36,184 nt of DNA from Lysobacterales bacterium (GTDB taxonomy: Bacteria > Pseudomonadota > Gammaproteobacteria > Xanthomonadales > SZUA-36). The stretch lies in NCBI GenBank assembly GCA_011773845.1, contig WVWV01000109.1:1-36184 (forward strand), given 5' to 3'. The notes beneath the pieces are model-generated. The model was not told where the DNA came from, ran no database searches, and saw nothing but the letters and a program-made list of their open reading frames with translations. Of the stretch, positions 1 through 9,442 are shown one piece after another; the first letter of the stretch is position 1, and each line of letters starts with the position of its first letter. The translations under genes and the position numbers were made by a program.

Positions 1-892
1 CCGCCAGCGTGTCCAGCGGCTGGCTGGCCGCCCAGCCGGCATAGCGATAGGCCTCGGTACCAAACTGCTCCACCAGCCACGGCGTGTACAGGCCGTAGTA
101 GACCTCGCTCATTTCCCGTTCGCCGATGCGCAGCGTCAAGCCTTGCAGCGGACCCTGCCGCCGCGTGTCGAAGGCCCAGCCGTCCAGGTCCAGGTAGTCG
201 TGCTCGGCGCGGCGGATGACGAAGCGTTCGCCTTCCGCGTAACCCCCATCGGGGCGGTACCAGGTCTGGTCCGCGATGGGGTGGACGAGGAAATGCACGT
301 TGCCGGTGGGGTCGCGATAGTCCTCGCTGAGCCAGCGCGCGAACACGGCCGGGGAATGCGCCGTGTCCGTCTCCGCCAGCCAGCGCCGATAGGCTTCGAC
401 GAAGGCCCGCCCCGGGCCCTCGTCGCGGCCCAGCCCGTAGCGCCAGTGCAATTGCTCCTGTGCCGCCGCCGGCCCGGCCCCGTCCGCCATCAGCGCGGCC
501 ATCGCCGCCGCCAGGCTGGTGCGGCCGTAGCCGCCGCGGCAATGCACCAGCAGCGGTCGCTCGGCCCCCTCCAGCAGGGCATGCAGGGCCAGCAGCTGGT
601 CCACGCGCGGCGCGGTGCTGAACATGCCGACGTCGTGATGGGCAATGCCCAGTTCCTCCGCCGCCGACAGTTCCTGGCGGTACCAGCCCTCGCCCGGGCG
701 CGGCTCGCGCAGGCTGATCACGGTGCGGATGCCGTGGGCCTGCGTTCGCGCCTGCAGCGCCGAGCCGCTCAATTGCGCGCTGCGGTACACCTCGCCGGGC
801 ACCACCGCGTGGAAGTTGTCGCGGGTCAGCAGGCTGTAGGCCGCGACCAGCAGCGCGGCGGCCAGCAGTGCAATCGCACGCCCCGTTTTCAT
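1..892 (-). CDS. Protein-tyrosine/dual-specificity phosphatase-like protein, C-terminus cut by window edge
   Basis: The frame is open from an ATG at 892 down to the first base of the window, giving 297 codons with no stop, so the gene is truncated by the edge. The N-terminus has a hydrophobic segment (about residues 5-22), either a membrane anchor or an uncleaved signal, which suggests an envelope-facing enzyme. The signature HCRGGYGRTS at residues 117-126 fits the cysteine-phosphatase P-loop HCx5R(S/T), with C118 as the nucleophile and R124 binding phosphate. It is preceded by a segment typical of the fold (VYRSAQLS, about 36-42). Substrate class (phosphotyrosine, lipid or other) cannot be told. 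The residues after the catalytic domain (about 180-297) match no domain I recognise. It lies 100 bp downstream of the GNAT gene on the same strand and may be co-transcribed with it. Confidence 0.82.
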   Translation of the reverse strand, partial: MKTGRAIALLAAALLVAAYSLLTRDNFHAVVPGEVYRSAQLSGSALQARTQAHGIRTVISLREPRPGEGWYRQELSAAEELGIAHHDVGMFSTAPRVDQLLALHALLEGAERPLLVHCRGGYGRTSLAAAMAALMADGAGPAAAQEQLHWRYGLGRDEGPGRAFVEAYRRWLAETDTAHSPAVFARWLSEDYRDPTGNVHFLVHPIADQTWYRPDGGYAEGERFVIRRAEHDYLDLDGWAFDTRRQGPLQGLTLRIGEREMSEVYYGLYTPWLVEQFGTEAYRYAGWAASQPLDTLA

Positions 893-992
893 CGCATCGA
901 CCGGCCCCGCACGCGCCCGGCGTGCCCGCTCCTCAGACCCCCCGCAGTATAGGACCCGGCGGCCCGGGTGCAAGCGCGGGGGGCGGCGGGCC

Positions 993-1538
993 TCATGCGC
1001 GCAGCGTCTTGGACATCGGCACGATTCGCATGTGCAGGCCCGGCGCGCACTCGTAGTCGAGCGGCGCGCCCGGGGCGTAGCCGTGCGCGGCGTAAAACGC
1101 CGTGCCGGACAGCGTGGCGCCGAGCTCCAGGCGCCGGAAACCTGCCGCCGCAGCGGCCTCCTCACATCGCTCCAGCAGCCGGGTGGCGAGCCCCTGCCGG
1201 GTGTGATCGGGATGGGTGAAGAAGGCGCGGATCTTGGCCGCATCGCGCCGCGGGTCGAGCAGCTCATCGTCGCGCCCGCCGACGCGGTCGCTGCCAAACA
1301 GCGTCTTGCGGCGGCTCCAGCCGCCGCTGGCGACGATGGCCTGTTCGACGGTCGCGACGAAATAGGTGCCGTCCTGGATGAGGCGGGTATCGACGCCCAG
1401 CACGGCGCGCAGGGCGGCCTCCACCACCTCCGGCGCGTAGTGGGGCGCCGCCAGCGCCCGCGACGAGGCATCGATCAGGGCCTGGATGGCGCCGCACTCA
1501 GCCAGCCTGGCGGGCCGGATTTTCGCTGTCCGCCTCAT
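993..1538 (-). CDS. GNAT-family N-acetyltransferase
   Basis: This 181-residue protein has the size and layout of a single-domain GNAT acetyltransferase, which moves an acetyl group from acetyl-CoA to an amine. The acetyl-CoA pyrophosphate loop (motif A) is visible as HTRQGLATRLLERCE at about residues 113-127, following the strand that contains IRAFFTHPD. The C-terminal motif B region (FYAAHGYAPG) is also typical. The acceptor substrate cannot be deduced. The gene is divergent from the TonB-dependent receptor and upstream of the phosphatase-like gene on the same strand. The ATG at 1538 is the first start codon in a frame that matches the family N-terminus (KIRPARLAEC). Confidence 0.85.
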   Translation of the reverse strand: MRRTAKIRPARLAECGAIQALIDASSRALAAPHYAPEVVEAALRAVLGVDTRLIQDGTYFVATVEQAIVASGGWSRRKTLFGSDRVGGRDDELLDPRRDAAKIRAFFTHPDHTRQGLATRLLERCEEAAAAAGFRRLELGATLSGTAFYAAHGYAPGAPLDYECAPGLHMRIVPMSKTLRA

Positions 1539-1581
1539 CCCCTCGGCACGTTTCGGCTCCGCCCGTAGGGCGCGCTGGACG

Positions 1582-1610
1582 TTGTTAAATGCACGTTAAG
1601 CGATTATATT
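1582..1610 (+). promoter_or_regulatory. Candidate sigma-70 promoter for the TonB-dependent receptor
   Basis: TTGTTA (1582-1587) and TATATT (1605-1610) are separated by 17 bases in an AT-rich patch that stands out from the GC-rich surroundings. The receptor start at 1720 is about 110 bases downstream. A second possible -10, TATAAA at 1632-1637, lies closer. No Fur-box-like repeat was recognised by eye. Confidence 0.45.
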
Positions 1611-1719
1611 CGGGTCTGTTTTCGCATCGAGTATAAATAAAAACGACACTCCACTGGTTCGTGTGGCATGCCGGCTGTCGTGGCGGGGTCGTGTTTTGAA
1701 TTCATTGAGGAGAGAATCG

Positions 1720-4326
1720 ATGGGTAATTACAAGCATGCAGCAAGCAACGGCGCTGGTCCGATCGGGCGCGCCCTTCTGGGCTTCCTGGCCCTCCCGCTC
1801 ACGCTGGGCGTCGCCGTCAACGCCGCGGCGCAGGGTGAAGCGGAAGAGGCCGAACAACTCGAAGAGGTGGTGGTCACGGGAACGCGCAAGGTGGGGCAGC
1901 TGCCCACCGAGACGCTGTCGCCGGTCGACGTCATCGGCGGCTCGGCGCTGGCCTACCAGGGCACCGCCGACCTCACCGACGCGCTGTCGAAACTGACCCC
2001 GGCCCTGAACACCCAGCGCTTCCCGATCGCGGACGGCACCGCGTTCGTGCGCCCGGTGACCCTGCGCAACCTGGCACCGGACCAGACCCTGGTGCTGGTG
2101 GACGGCACCCGCCGGCACCGCTCGGCACTGGTGAACCTGCAGCTGGCGCCGCTGGGCACCGTCAACCAGGGCTCCCAGGCAGTGGATTTCTCGGCCTTTC
2201 CGGCCAGCGCCATCGAGCGCGTCGAGGTGCTGCGCGACGGCGCCTCGGCGCAGTACGGCTCGGACGCCATCGCCGGCGTGGTCAACGTGATCCTCAAGGA
2301 CAACAGCGACGGCGTGACGCTGAACGCCCAGTACGGCGAGTATTACGAGGGCGACGGCGAGCGCGTCAACGTCAACGGCAATGCCGGTTTTGCGCTGGGC
2401 GACAACGGCTTCCTGAGCGTGAGCGCGGAATACTCCACCTCGGACATCACCTCGCGCGGCCAGGCGCGCCCGGATGCAGCGGCAGTGGCCGACATCGTGG
2501 GTGCGGACGTGACCCCTTACAACGGCCTCGGCCAGCGCTGGGGCGACCCGGACATCGAGGCCATGAAGCTGTTCCTGAATGCCGGCATCGACGTGAGCGA
2601 CACGGTCGAGGTATTCGGCAACGTCAGCTACATGGACAACGAGACCCTGGGCGGGTTCTTCTACCGCGGGCCGGTGTTGCCCCCGGAATACGAAATTTCC
2701 GCGCGCTCGACCCTGATGCGTGACGGCAACGGCGATTTCCTGCCCGACCCGGCCCCGCAGTCGCTGCTCGACAGCATCCTGGCGGCGGGCCTGAACCCGG
2801 CCGACTACATCACCGCGGACGCTTCCAGCCCCACCGGCTGGGTGCTGCTGAACCCGATCCACACCCAGTTCCCCGGCGGCTACAGCCCGCTGTTCGGAGC
2901 GGACATCAAGGACTTCGCGGCGGTCGCCGGTGTGCGTGGCGACTACAGCGACACCCTGAACTGGAACGTGCGGGTGCGCACCGCGGAGAACGAGATCAAG
3001 TACCGCCTGGAGGGTTCCATCAATCCCAGCCTGGGCGCCTTGTCGCCGACCACCTTCAACCCGGGCACGCTGACCCAGGAGGAGAGCGGCATCAACGTCG
3101 ATTTCGTCAAGACCTTCGACGACTCGCCGCTCAACATCGCCTTCGGCCTGGAGTGGCGCAACGAGACCTACAAGATCGGCCAGGGTGATGCGGGTTCCAC
3201 CGACATCGGCCCCACCTTCGCCGTGTTCGGCCTGGGCTCGGATGGCTTCCAGGGCTTCACCGCGGAGCAGGCCGGCAAGTGGGAGAAGGACAGCACCGCG
3301 GCCTACATCGACGTGGAAACCGACCTCACGGACCGCCTGTCCGGCGCCGTGGCCCTGCGCTACGAGGACCATGACGACTTTGGCTCCACCACCGACTGGA
3401 AGGTCTCCGGGCGCTATGCCTTCACCGACCGCCTGGCGGTGCGCGCCACGGCCAACACCGGCTTCCGCGTGCCGACCCCGGGGCAGGGCAACACGCTCAA
3501 CCTGACCACGGCCGCGGATGCCAACGGCAACCTGATCCCCAGCGGCTTCTACCCCGTCGACCACCCGGTGGCGGTGGCCCTCGGGGCGGTGCCGCAGCGC
3601 ACGGAGGAGTCGGATTCCTTCACCGTGGGCCTGGTGTGGGAGGCGGCGGACAACATCGCGATCACGGTCGATTACTACGACATTTCCATCGACGACCGCA
3701 TCGGCTCGGTGGACAAGTCGGTCGACCAGGCCGCGGTCGACAAGCTGATCGCTGCCGGCTTCCCGAACGCCGAGATACTGCTGGGCAGCGCCGCCAGCTA
3801 CTTCAGCAACGGTTTCGATTCCGAGATCAGCGGCTTCGACGTCACCGTCAGCGGCTACTGGGATTTCGCCGGCGGCACCCTGAACGTGGACCTGCGGCAC
3901 AACTCCAACGACCACAAGGTCAAGAACATCAAGGAGAACACGATCAACATCAGCCGCAAGTTCGACCTGGAGAACCAGGTGCCGGAGAGCAACACCGTCC
4001 TCAGCTTCAACTACTCGCGGAGCTTCTTCGACGGCCTGCTGCGCCTCAACCATTACGGCAGCTGGAAGACCACGGGCGGCCTGTTCAGCCCGGGTGACGC
4101 CTCCGACGCGTCGTCCTACGGCAGCGAGATCCTGGTCGACCTCGAAGCGCGCTTCCAGATCAACGAGAATTTCTCGGTGGCCGTGGGCGGCGAAAACATC
4201 TTCGACACCTTCCCCGACAAGGAGCAGGACGGCGTGTTCCAGTTCCTGGGCGTGATCGATTCCATCACCTCCCCGTTCGGGTTCAACGGCGGCCTCTGGT
4301 ACGTGCGGGCTTCGGCCGGCTTCTGA
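1720..4326 (+). CDS. TonB-dependent outer-membrane receptor
   Basis: This 868-residue receptor imports an unidentified ligand across the outer membrane using TonB/ExbBD energy. The start at 1720 is preferred over an in-frame upstream codon at 1663, because a good ribosome-binding site (GAGGAGAG, 1707-1714) sits just before it and the protein then opens with a signal peptide (hydrophobic core about residues 17-37, probable cleavage near AAAQ). A TonB-box-like EEVVVTG follows at about 48-54. Next come the plug domain (landmarks LRNLAPDQTLVLVDG and SAQYGSDAIAGVVNVIL) and a long beta-barrel ending in the aromatic terminal residue expected for outer-membrane insertion (SAGF). It stands alone, flanked by its own promoter candidate and terminator. 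Ligand class (siderophore, sugar, peptide) cannot be inferred from the neighbours. Confidence 0.93.
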   Translation: MGNYKHAASNGAGPIGRALLGFLALPLTLGVAVNAAAQGEAEEAEQLEEVVVTGTRKVGQLPTETLSPVDVIGGSALAYQGTADLTDALSKLTPALNTQRFPIADGTAFVRPVTLRNLAPDQTLVLVDGTRRHRSALVNLQLAPLGTVNQGSQAVDFSAFPASAIERVEVLRDGASAQYGSDAIAGVVNVILKDNSDGVTLNAQYGEYYEGDGERVNVNGNAGFALGDNGFLSVSAEYSTSDITSRGQARPDAAAVADIVGADVTPYNGLGQRWGDPDIEAMKLFLNAGIDVSDTVEVFGNVSYMDNETLGGFFYRGPVLPPEYEISARSTLMRDGNGDFLPDPAPQSLLDSILAAGLNPADYITADASSPTGWVLLNPIHTQFPGGYSPLFGADIKDFAAVAGVRGDYSDTLNWNVRVRTAENEIKYRLEGSINPSLGALSPTTFNPGTLTQEESGINVDFVKTFDDSPLNIAFGLEWRNETYKIGQGDAGSTDIGPTFAVFGLGSDGFQGFTAEQAGKWEKDSTAAYIDVETDLTDRLSGAVALRYEDHDDFGSTTDWKVSGRYAFTDRLAVRATANTGFRVPTPGQGNTLNLTTAADANGNLIPSGFYPVDHPVAVALGAVPQRTEESDSFTVGLVWEAADNIAITVDYYDISIDDRIGSVDKSVDQAAVDKLIAAGFPNAEILLGSAASYFSNGFDSEISGFDVTVSGYWDFAGGTLNVDLRHNSNDHKVKNIKENTINISRKFDLENQVPESNTVLSFNYSRSFFDGLLRLNHYGSWKTTGGLFSPGDASDASSYGSEILVDLEARFQINENFSVAVGGENIFDTFPDKEQDGVFQFLGVIDSITSPFGFNGGLWYVRASAGF

Positions 4327-4345
4327 GGCAGGCTGCAACGCATCG

Positions 4346-4377
4346 AGCCGGGGCCGTTCGGGCCCCGGCTTTTTTTT
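4346..4377 (+). terminator. Rho-independent terminator after the TonB-dependent receptor
   Basis: A perfect 10-bp stem (AGCCGGGGCC at 4346-4355 with GGCCCCGGCT at 4361-4370) closes a five-base GTTCG loop and runs into a T tract ending at 4377. It begins 20 bases after the receptor stop codon and insulates the formate dehydrogenase operon. Confidence 0.93.
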
Positions 4378-4500
4378 GCGCGGGCGTTGGCCGCTCGCGC
4401 GCCCGGCTGCAGGGCCCCGAGGTGGTGAGTTGGCGGGCCACGGGGTAATATCTGCACCTGTCCCAGCGGGGCCCGACAGCGGGCTGCATCGGAACCGAGC

Positions 4501-4983
4501 ATGGATACCGGCCATCACGCGATCACCGGAATCGTCGCCGAGGCGCTGCAGCGCCACGCGGCCGACGAGGGCGCACTGATGCCGGTGCTGCATGCGATCC
4601 AGGCACGCCTGGGTCATGTCCCGGCCGAGGCCGTGCCGCTCATCGCCACGGGGCTGAACCTGTCGCGCGCCGAAGTGCACGGCGTGATCACCTTCTATCA
4701 CGATTTCCGCACCGCGCCGCGCGGCGAGACCACCATCCACCTGTGTCGTGCCGAGGCCTGCCAGGCGATGGGCGCGCGCGCCCTGGAGGCGCACGCCAAG
4801 GCCGTGCTGGGCATCGACTACGGGGGCACCACCCCCGACGGCCGCTATTCGCTGGAGCCGGTGTACTGCCTGGGCAATTGCGCCTGCTCGCCGTCGCTGC
4901 GCATCGGCGACGAGGTGCATGCGCGCGTCACGCCCGAGCGCTTCGACGCGCTGCTCGCCGAGCGGCAGCGACCAGCGCCGTGA
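4501..4983 (+). CDS. fdsG: NAD-dependent formate dehydrogenase gamma subunit, [2Fe-2S] NuoE-like
   Basis: This 160-residue subunit has the NuoE/HoxE thioredoxin-like [2Fe-2S] fold. The four expected cluster ligands are visible: C82 and C87 in LCRAEAC, then C123 and C127 in VYCLGNC. The helical N-terminal half (LMPVLHAIQARLGHVP, then LSRAEVHGVITFYHDF) is the usual NuoE lead-in. In soluble FdsABG-type enzymes it forms the diaphorase module with FdsB and passes electrons between the iron-sulfur chain and NAD. It is the first gene of the operon, and its TGA overlaps the GTG of fdsB by four bases, implying translational coupling. No clear promoter was found in the 120 bp between the upstream terminator and this start. 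Confidence 0.94.
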   Translation: MDTGHHAITGIVAEALQRHAADEGALMPVLHAIQARLGHVPAEAVPLIATGLNLSRAEVHGVITFYHDFRTAPRGETTIHLCRAEACQAMGARALEAHAKAVLGIDYGGTTPDGRYSLEPVYCLGNCACSPSLRIGDEVHARVTPERFDALLAERQRPAP

Positions 4984-6524
4984 CCGCCCGGGTCTACATC
5001 CCCGCCGACACCACCGCCTGCGCGCTGGGCGCGGACGAGGTGGCCGCGGAGCTGGCGGCACAGGCCGCGGTGCGGGGCGTCGAGCTGAGCGTGGTCCGCA
5101 CCGGCTCGCGCGGCGCCTACTGGCTCGACCCACTGATCGAAACCGACAGCGAACAGGGACGGCACGGTTTCGGGCCGCTCACGGCCGCGGAGGTGGGCAG
5201 CCTGTTCGATGCCGGCTTTCCCGGGCCCTGCGAGCATCCGCTGGCCCGGGGGGCGGTGGAGCAGATTCCCTGGCTGGCGCGGCAGCAGCGGCTGACCTTC
5301 GCCCGCGCCGGGGTCGTCGATCCCCTGTCGCTGGACGACTACCGGGCGGCTGGCGGTTACCGGGGGCTGGAGAACGCGCTGGCCATGCCGGCGCAGGAGA
5401 TCATCGATGCGGTGCGGGAGTCCGGCCTGCGCGGCCGCGGCGGCGCCGCGTTCCCGACCGGCATCAAGTGGCAGACGGTGCGGGACGCCGAGGGCGACCG
5501 GAAATACGTGGCCTGCAACGCCGACGAGGGCGATTCTGGCACCTTTGCCGACCGCCTGCTGATGGAGGCCGATCCGTTCCAGCTGCTGGAGGGGATGGCC
5601 ATCGCCGGCCTGGCGGTGGGCGCGGAGCGGGGTTACATCTACCTGCGCTCGGAATACCCGCGGGCCCTGCGGATCCTGACGCAGGCCATCGAAACCGCGC
5701 GCACGGCGGGCTACCTCGGCCCGGACCTGTGCGGCAGCGCGCGGGCGTTCGACATCGAGCTGCGGCTCGGCGCCGGCGCCTACATCTGCGGCGAGGAGAC
5801 GTCCATGCTGGAGAGCCTGGAGGGCAAGCGCGGCCTGGTGCGGTTCAAGCCGCCGCTGCCGGCCATCAAGGGCCTGTTCCAGCGCCCGACGGTGGTCAAC
5901 AACGTGCTGTCGCTGGCCGCGGCGAGCACCGTGCTGGCGCTGGGCGCGGAGCATTACCGGCAGTTCGGCACCGGCCGTTCGCGCGGCACCCTCACCGCGC
6001 AGCTGGGCGGCAATGTCCGTCGCGGCGGGCTGGTCGAGGTGCCGTTCGGCGTCACCCTGCGCGAGGTGGTCGAGGGCTGGGGCGAGGGCACCGCGAGCGG
6101 CCGGCCGGTGCGCGCCATCCAGGTTGGCGGCCCGCTGGGCACTTACCTGTCCGCCAGCCAGTGGGACACGCCGCTGGACTACGAGGCCTTCGCGGCCATC
6201 GAAGGCATGCTCGGCCACGGCGGCATCGTGGTGTTCGACGACACCGTGGACCTTGCCGAGCAGGCGCGCTTCGCGATGGAATTCTGCGCGGTGGAATCCT
6301 GCGGCAAGTGCACGCCGTGCCGGGTCGGATCGGTGCGCGGGATGGAAATCATTGATAGGATTAGGAATAATCAGCAGCGTGAGGAGCAGTTGAAAGTGCT
6401 GGAGGCATTGTGCGAAACCATGGTCGAGGGCTCGTTGTGCGCCATGGGCGGATTGACGCCCTACCCGGTGCGCAGCGCGCTGCGGGAGTTCCCGGAGGAT
6501 TTCGGGCTGGGCCCGGAAGCCTGA
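4980..6524 (+). CDS. fdsB: NAD-dependent formate dehydrogenase beta subunit, NuoF-like diaphorase
   Basis: This 514-residue subunit carries the FMN and NADH site and a [4Fe-4S] cluster. The nucleotide/flavin loop RGRGGAAFPTGIKW is at 151-164, ACNADEGDSGTF at 178-189, and the cluster ligands are C441, C444 and C447 (ESCGKCTPC) plus C487. The GTG start at 4980 is chosen because it overlaps the fdsG stop and gives the family length. Earlier codons in the frame only extend into fdsG. The first ~100 residues resemble a cysteine-poor thioredoxin-like domain. Codons around 6348-6392 (residues ~457-471), between the cluster cysteines, are unusually AT-rich with ATT, AGG, AGG, AAT, AAT. The reading frame is intact and the protein looks functional. 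Confidence 0.94.
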   Translation: MTARVYIPADTTACALGADEVAAELAAQAAVRGVELSVVRTGSRGAYWLDPLIETDSEQGRHGFGPLTAAEVGSLFDAGFPGPCEHPLARGAVEQIPWLARQQRLTFARAGVVDPLSLDDYRAAGGYRGLENALAMPAQEIIDAVRESGLRGRGGAAFPTGIKWQTVRDAEGDRKYVACNADEGDSGTFADRLLMEADPFQLLEGMAIAGLAVGAERGYIYLRSEYPRALRILTQAIETARTAGYLGPDLCGSARAFDIELRLGAGAYICGEETSMLESLEGKRGLVRFKPPLPAIKGLFQRPTVVNNVLSLAAASTVLALGAEHYRQFGTGRSRGTLTAQLGGNVRRGGLVEVPFGVTLREVVEGWGEGTASGRPVRAIQVGGPLGTYLSASQWDTPLDYEAFAAIEGMLGHGGIVVFDDTVDLAEQARFAMEFCAVESCGKCTPCRVGSVRGMEIIDRIRNNQQREEQLKVLEALCETMVEGSLCAMGGLTPYPVRSALREFPEDFGLGPEA

Positions 6525-6537
6525 CGAGCTGCGCCCG

Positions 6538-9420
6538 GTGTCCGAACTGATCCGACTGGAGCCCTACCGGCCGCAGGCCGACCTCGGCACGCCCGCGGCC
6601 CGTGTCGCTGGTGACGCGGTGCGGGTGGAGATCGACGGGCGCGGGATCGAGGTGCCGGCGGGGACCTCGGTGCTGCGGGCCGCGGCGCTGGCCGGCGTCG
6701 ACATTCCCAAGCTGTGCGCGACCGACGCCCTGGAGGCCTTCGGTTCGTGCCGCGTGTGCCTGGTGGAGATTGAGGGCCGCAAGGGCTATCCCGCCTCCTG
6801 CACCACCTCGGTGGAGGAAGGCATGGTGGTGCGCACCCGGTCCGCGCCGCTCGACCGGCTGCGCCGCAACGTCGTGGAACTGTATGTTTCGGACCACCCG
6901 CTGGACTGCGACAGCTGCCCCAGCGACGGCGATTGCGAGCTGCAGGACGTGGCCGCGGGACTCGGGGTGACCGCCAGCCGCTACGGCATGGACGGCGCCA
7001 ACCACCAGGGCGTGGCGAGCGACGAATCCAATCCCTACTTCAGCTTCGACCCCTCCATGTGCATCGTCTGCTACCGCTGCGTGCGCGCCTGCGAGGAGGT
7101 GCAGGGCACCTATGCACTGACCGTGTCCGGGCGCGGCTTCGATTCCGAGGTCAGCGCCAGCCAGGACCAGCCGTTCATGGATTCCGAGTGCGTGTCCTGC
7201 GGCGCCTGCGTGGACGCCTGCCCGACCACGGCCCTGAACGAGAAGACGGTGATCGAGCAGGGCGTACCGGACAGCTTCCAGCTGACCACCTGCGCCTACT
7301 GCGGGGTGGGCTGCGCGTTCCGCGCCGAGCTGCGGGACGGCGAGGTGGTGCGCATGACGCCCTGGAAGGACGGCAAGGCCAACGAGGGCCATGCCTGCGT
7401 CAAGGGCCGCTTCGCCTGGGGCTACGCGACCCACACCGACCGCATCACGCGGCCCATGATCCGGGATGCCATCGACGAGCCCTGGCGCGAGGTGGGCTGG
7501 GAGGAGGCCATCGCCTTCACCGCCCGGCGCATTCGCGAGATCCAGGCCGAGCACGGCCCCAACAGCGTCGGCGGCATCACCTCCTCGCGCTGCACCAACG
7601 AGGAGACCTACCTGGTGCAGAAACTGGTGCGGGCCGCGTTCGGCAACAACAACGTCGACACCTGCGCGCGTGTGTGTCACTCGCCCACCGGCTACGGCCT
7701 CAAGACCACGCTGGGCGAATCGGCCGGCACCCAGGCGTTCAGCTCGGTGGATAAGGCGGACGTGATCATGGTGATCGGCGCCAACCCCACCGACGCACAC
7801 CCGGTATTCGCCTCACGGCTCAAGCAGCGCCTGCGCGAGGGCGCCCGTTTGATCGTGGTCGACCCGCGCCGCATCGAGCTGGTGGACGGCCCGCATGTGC
7901 GCGCGCAGCACCACCTGCCGCTGCTGCCCGGTTCCAACGTGGCCTTCGCCAATGCCATGGCGCACGTGGTGATCGCCGAGGGGCTGGAAGACGCGGAGTT
8001 CATCCGCGCGCGCTGCGAGGAGCCCGCCTACGGGCAATGGCGCGAGTTCATCCTGCGCGAGGAGAACTCGCCGGAGGCCACCGCCGCGGTCACCGGGGTG
8101 CCGGCCGGGACGCTGCGCGCGGCCGCCCGGCTGTACGCCGAAGCGCCCAACGCCGCCATCTACTATGGCCTCGGCGTGAGCGAGCACTCGCAGGGCTCCA
8201 CCATGGTGATGGCGATCGCCAACCTGGCCATGGCCACCGGCAACCTGGGCCGCGAGGGCGTCGGCGTCAATCCGCTGCGCGGCCAGAACAACGTGCAGGG
8301 CTCCTGCGACATGGGCTCCTTCCCGCACGAACTGCCCGGCTACCGGCACATCTCGGATCCGGCGGTGCGGGATCTGTTCGAGCAGGCCTGGGGCGTGAGC
8401 CTGCAGCCGGACCCGGGGCTGCGCATCCCCAACATGTTCCACGGCGCCATCAGCGGCCACTTCAAGGCGCTGTATTGCCAGGGCGAGGACCTCGCGCAGT
8501 CCGACCCCAATACCCAGCACGTCGAGCACGCCTTGCGGTCGCTGGAGTGCCTGATCGTGCAGGACCTGTTCCTGAACGAGACGGCGCGCTTCGCGCACGT
8601 GTTCCTGCCGGGCTCCTCGTTCCTCGAGAAGAACGGCACCTTCACCAACGCGGAGCGGCGCATCTCGCCGGTGCGCAAGGTGCTGGAACCGCTGGCGGGC
8701 TGCGAGGACTGGCAGGTGACCCAGTTGCTGTCCAATGCGCTCGGCTACCCCATGGATTACGAGCATCCGGCCGAGATCATGGCCGAGATCGCGCGGCTGA
8801 CGCCGACCTTCACCGGCGTGACCTACGAGAAGCTGGACCGCCTCGGCAGCATCCAGTGGCCGTGCAACGAGGCGGCCCCCGAGGGCACCCCCACCATGCA
8901 CGTGGATGAGTTCGTGCGCGGCAAGGGCTATTTCGCGATCACCGGCTTCGTGCCGACCGACGAGCGCACCACGCGCCGCTACCCGCTGCTGCTGACCACC
9001 GGGCGCATCCTGTCGCAGTACAACGTCGGCGCGCAGACGCGGCGCACCGCGAACTCCGAGTGGGTGGACCAGGACCTGCTGGAAATGCATCCGCACGACG
9101 CCGAGCAGCGTGGGGTCGCGGACGGCGACTGGGTCGGCGTGGAGAGCCGTGCCGGCGACACCGTGCTGCGGGCGGTGGTCACCGAGCGCGTGCAGCCGGG
9201 GGTGGTATACACCACCTTCCATTTCCCGCTGACCGGCGCCAACGTGGTCACCACCGAGAATTCCGACTGGGCCACCAACTGCCCCGAGTACAAGGTGACC
9301 GCGGTGCAGGTCACGCGGGTGACGCAACCCTCGGAATGGCAGCGCCACTACGGCGCCTTCACCGAGCAGCAGGAAGAACTGCTCGAGCGGGCGCGGGCGA
9401 CCGGCCGCCGGGACCCCTGA
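6538..9420 (+). CDS. fdsA: NAD-dependent formate dehydrogenase alpha subunit, Mo-bis-MGD catalytic
   Basis: This 960-residue catalytic subunit oxidises formate to CO2 in the cytoplasm. The N-terminal [2Fe-2S] domain has C60, C71, C74 and C88. It is followed by the NuoG-type H120/C124/C127/C133 cluster and two ferredoxin-type [4Fe-4S] clusters (C175, C178, C181, C185; C218, C221, C224, C228). The molybdenum domain begins with its own [4Fe-4S] site (C252, C255, C259, C287). The molybdenum ligand is cysteine, C380 in RVCHSPTG, with the conserved catalytic histidine next to it, so this is not a selenocysteine enzyme. Length and order match FdsA of soluble, oxygen-tolerant formate dehydrogenases. 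The GTG at 6538 lies 13 bases after fdsB and has only a weak ribosome-binding site. There is no twin-arginine signal. Confidence 0.95.
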   Translation: MSELIRLEPYRPQADLGTPAARVAGDAVRVEIDGRGIEVPAGTSVLRAAALAGVDIPKLCATDALEAFGSCRVCLVEIEGRKGYPASCTTSVEEGMVVRTRSAPLDRLRRNVVELYVSDHPLDCDSCPSDGDCELQDVAAGLGVTASRYGMDGANHQGVASDESNPYFSFDPSMCIVCYRCVRACEEVQGTYALTVSGRGFDSEVSASQDQPFMDSECVSCGACVDACPTTALNEKTVIEQGVPDSFQLTTCAYCGVGCAFRAELRDGEVVRMTPWKDGKANEGHACVKGRFAWGYATHTDRITRPMIRDAIDEPWREVGWEEAIAFTARRIREIQAEHGPNSVGGITSSRCTNEETYLVQKLVRAAFGNNNVDTCARVCHSPTGYGLKTTLGESAGTQAFSSVDKADVIMVIGANPTDAHPVFASRLKQRLREGARLIVVDPRRIELVDGPHVRAQHHLPLLPGSNVAFANAMAHVVIAEGLEDAEFIRARCEEPAYGQWREFILREENSPEATAAVTGVPAGTLRAAARLYAEAPNAAIYYGLGVSEHSQGSTMVMAIANLAMATGNLGREGVGVNPLRGQNNVQGSCDMGSFPHELPGYRHISDPAVRDLFEQAWGVSLQPDPGLRIPNMFHGAISGHFKALYCQGEDLAQSDPNTQHVEHALRSLECLIVQDLFLNETARFAHVFLPGSSFLEKNGTFTNAERRISPVRKVLEPLAGCEDWQVTQLLSNALGYPMDYEHPAEIMAEIARLTPTFTGVTYEKLDRLGSIQWPCNEAAPEGTPTMHVDEFVRGKGYFAITGFVPTDERTTRRYPLLLTTGRILSQYNVGAQTRRTANSEWVDQDLLEMHPHDAEQRGVADGDWVGVESRAGDTVLRAVVTERVQPGVVYTTFHFPLTGANVVTTENSDWATNCPEYKVTAVQVTRVTQPSEWQRHYGAFTEQQEELLERARATGRRDP

Positions 9421-9442
9421 TCGCGATCCGTTCAGCACCCCG

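Noticed and set aside
1702-5133. Very long open frame antisense to the TonB-dependent receptor and fdsG
   Set aside because: A codon-bias shadow of GC-rich genes; its translation is low-complexity, rich in Arg, Ala and Gly, with no recognisable domain.
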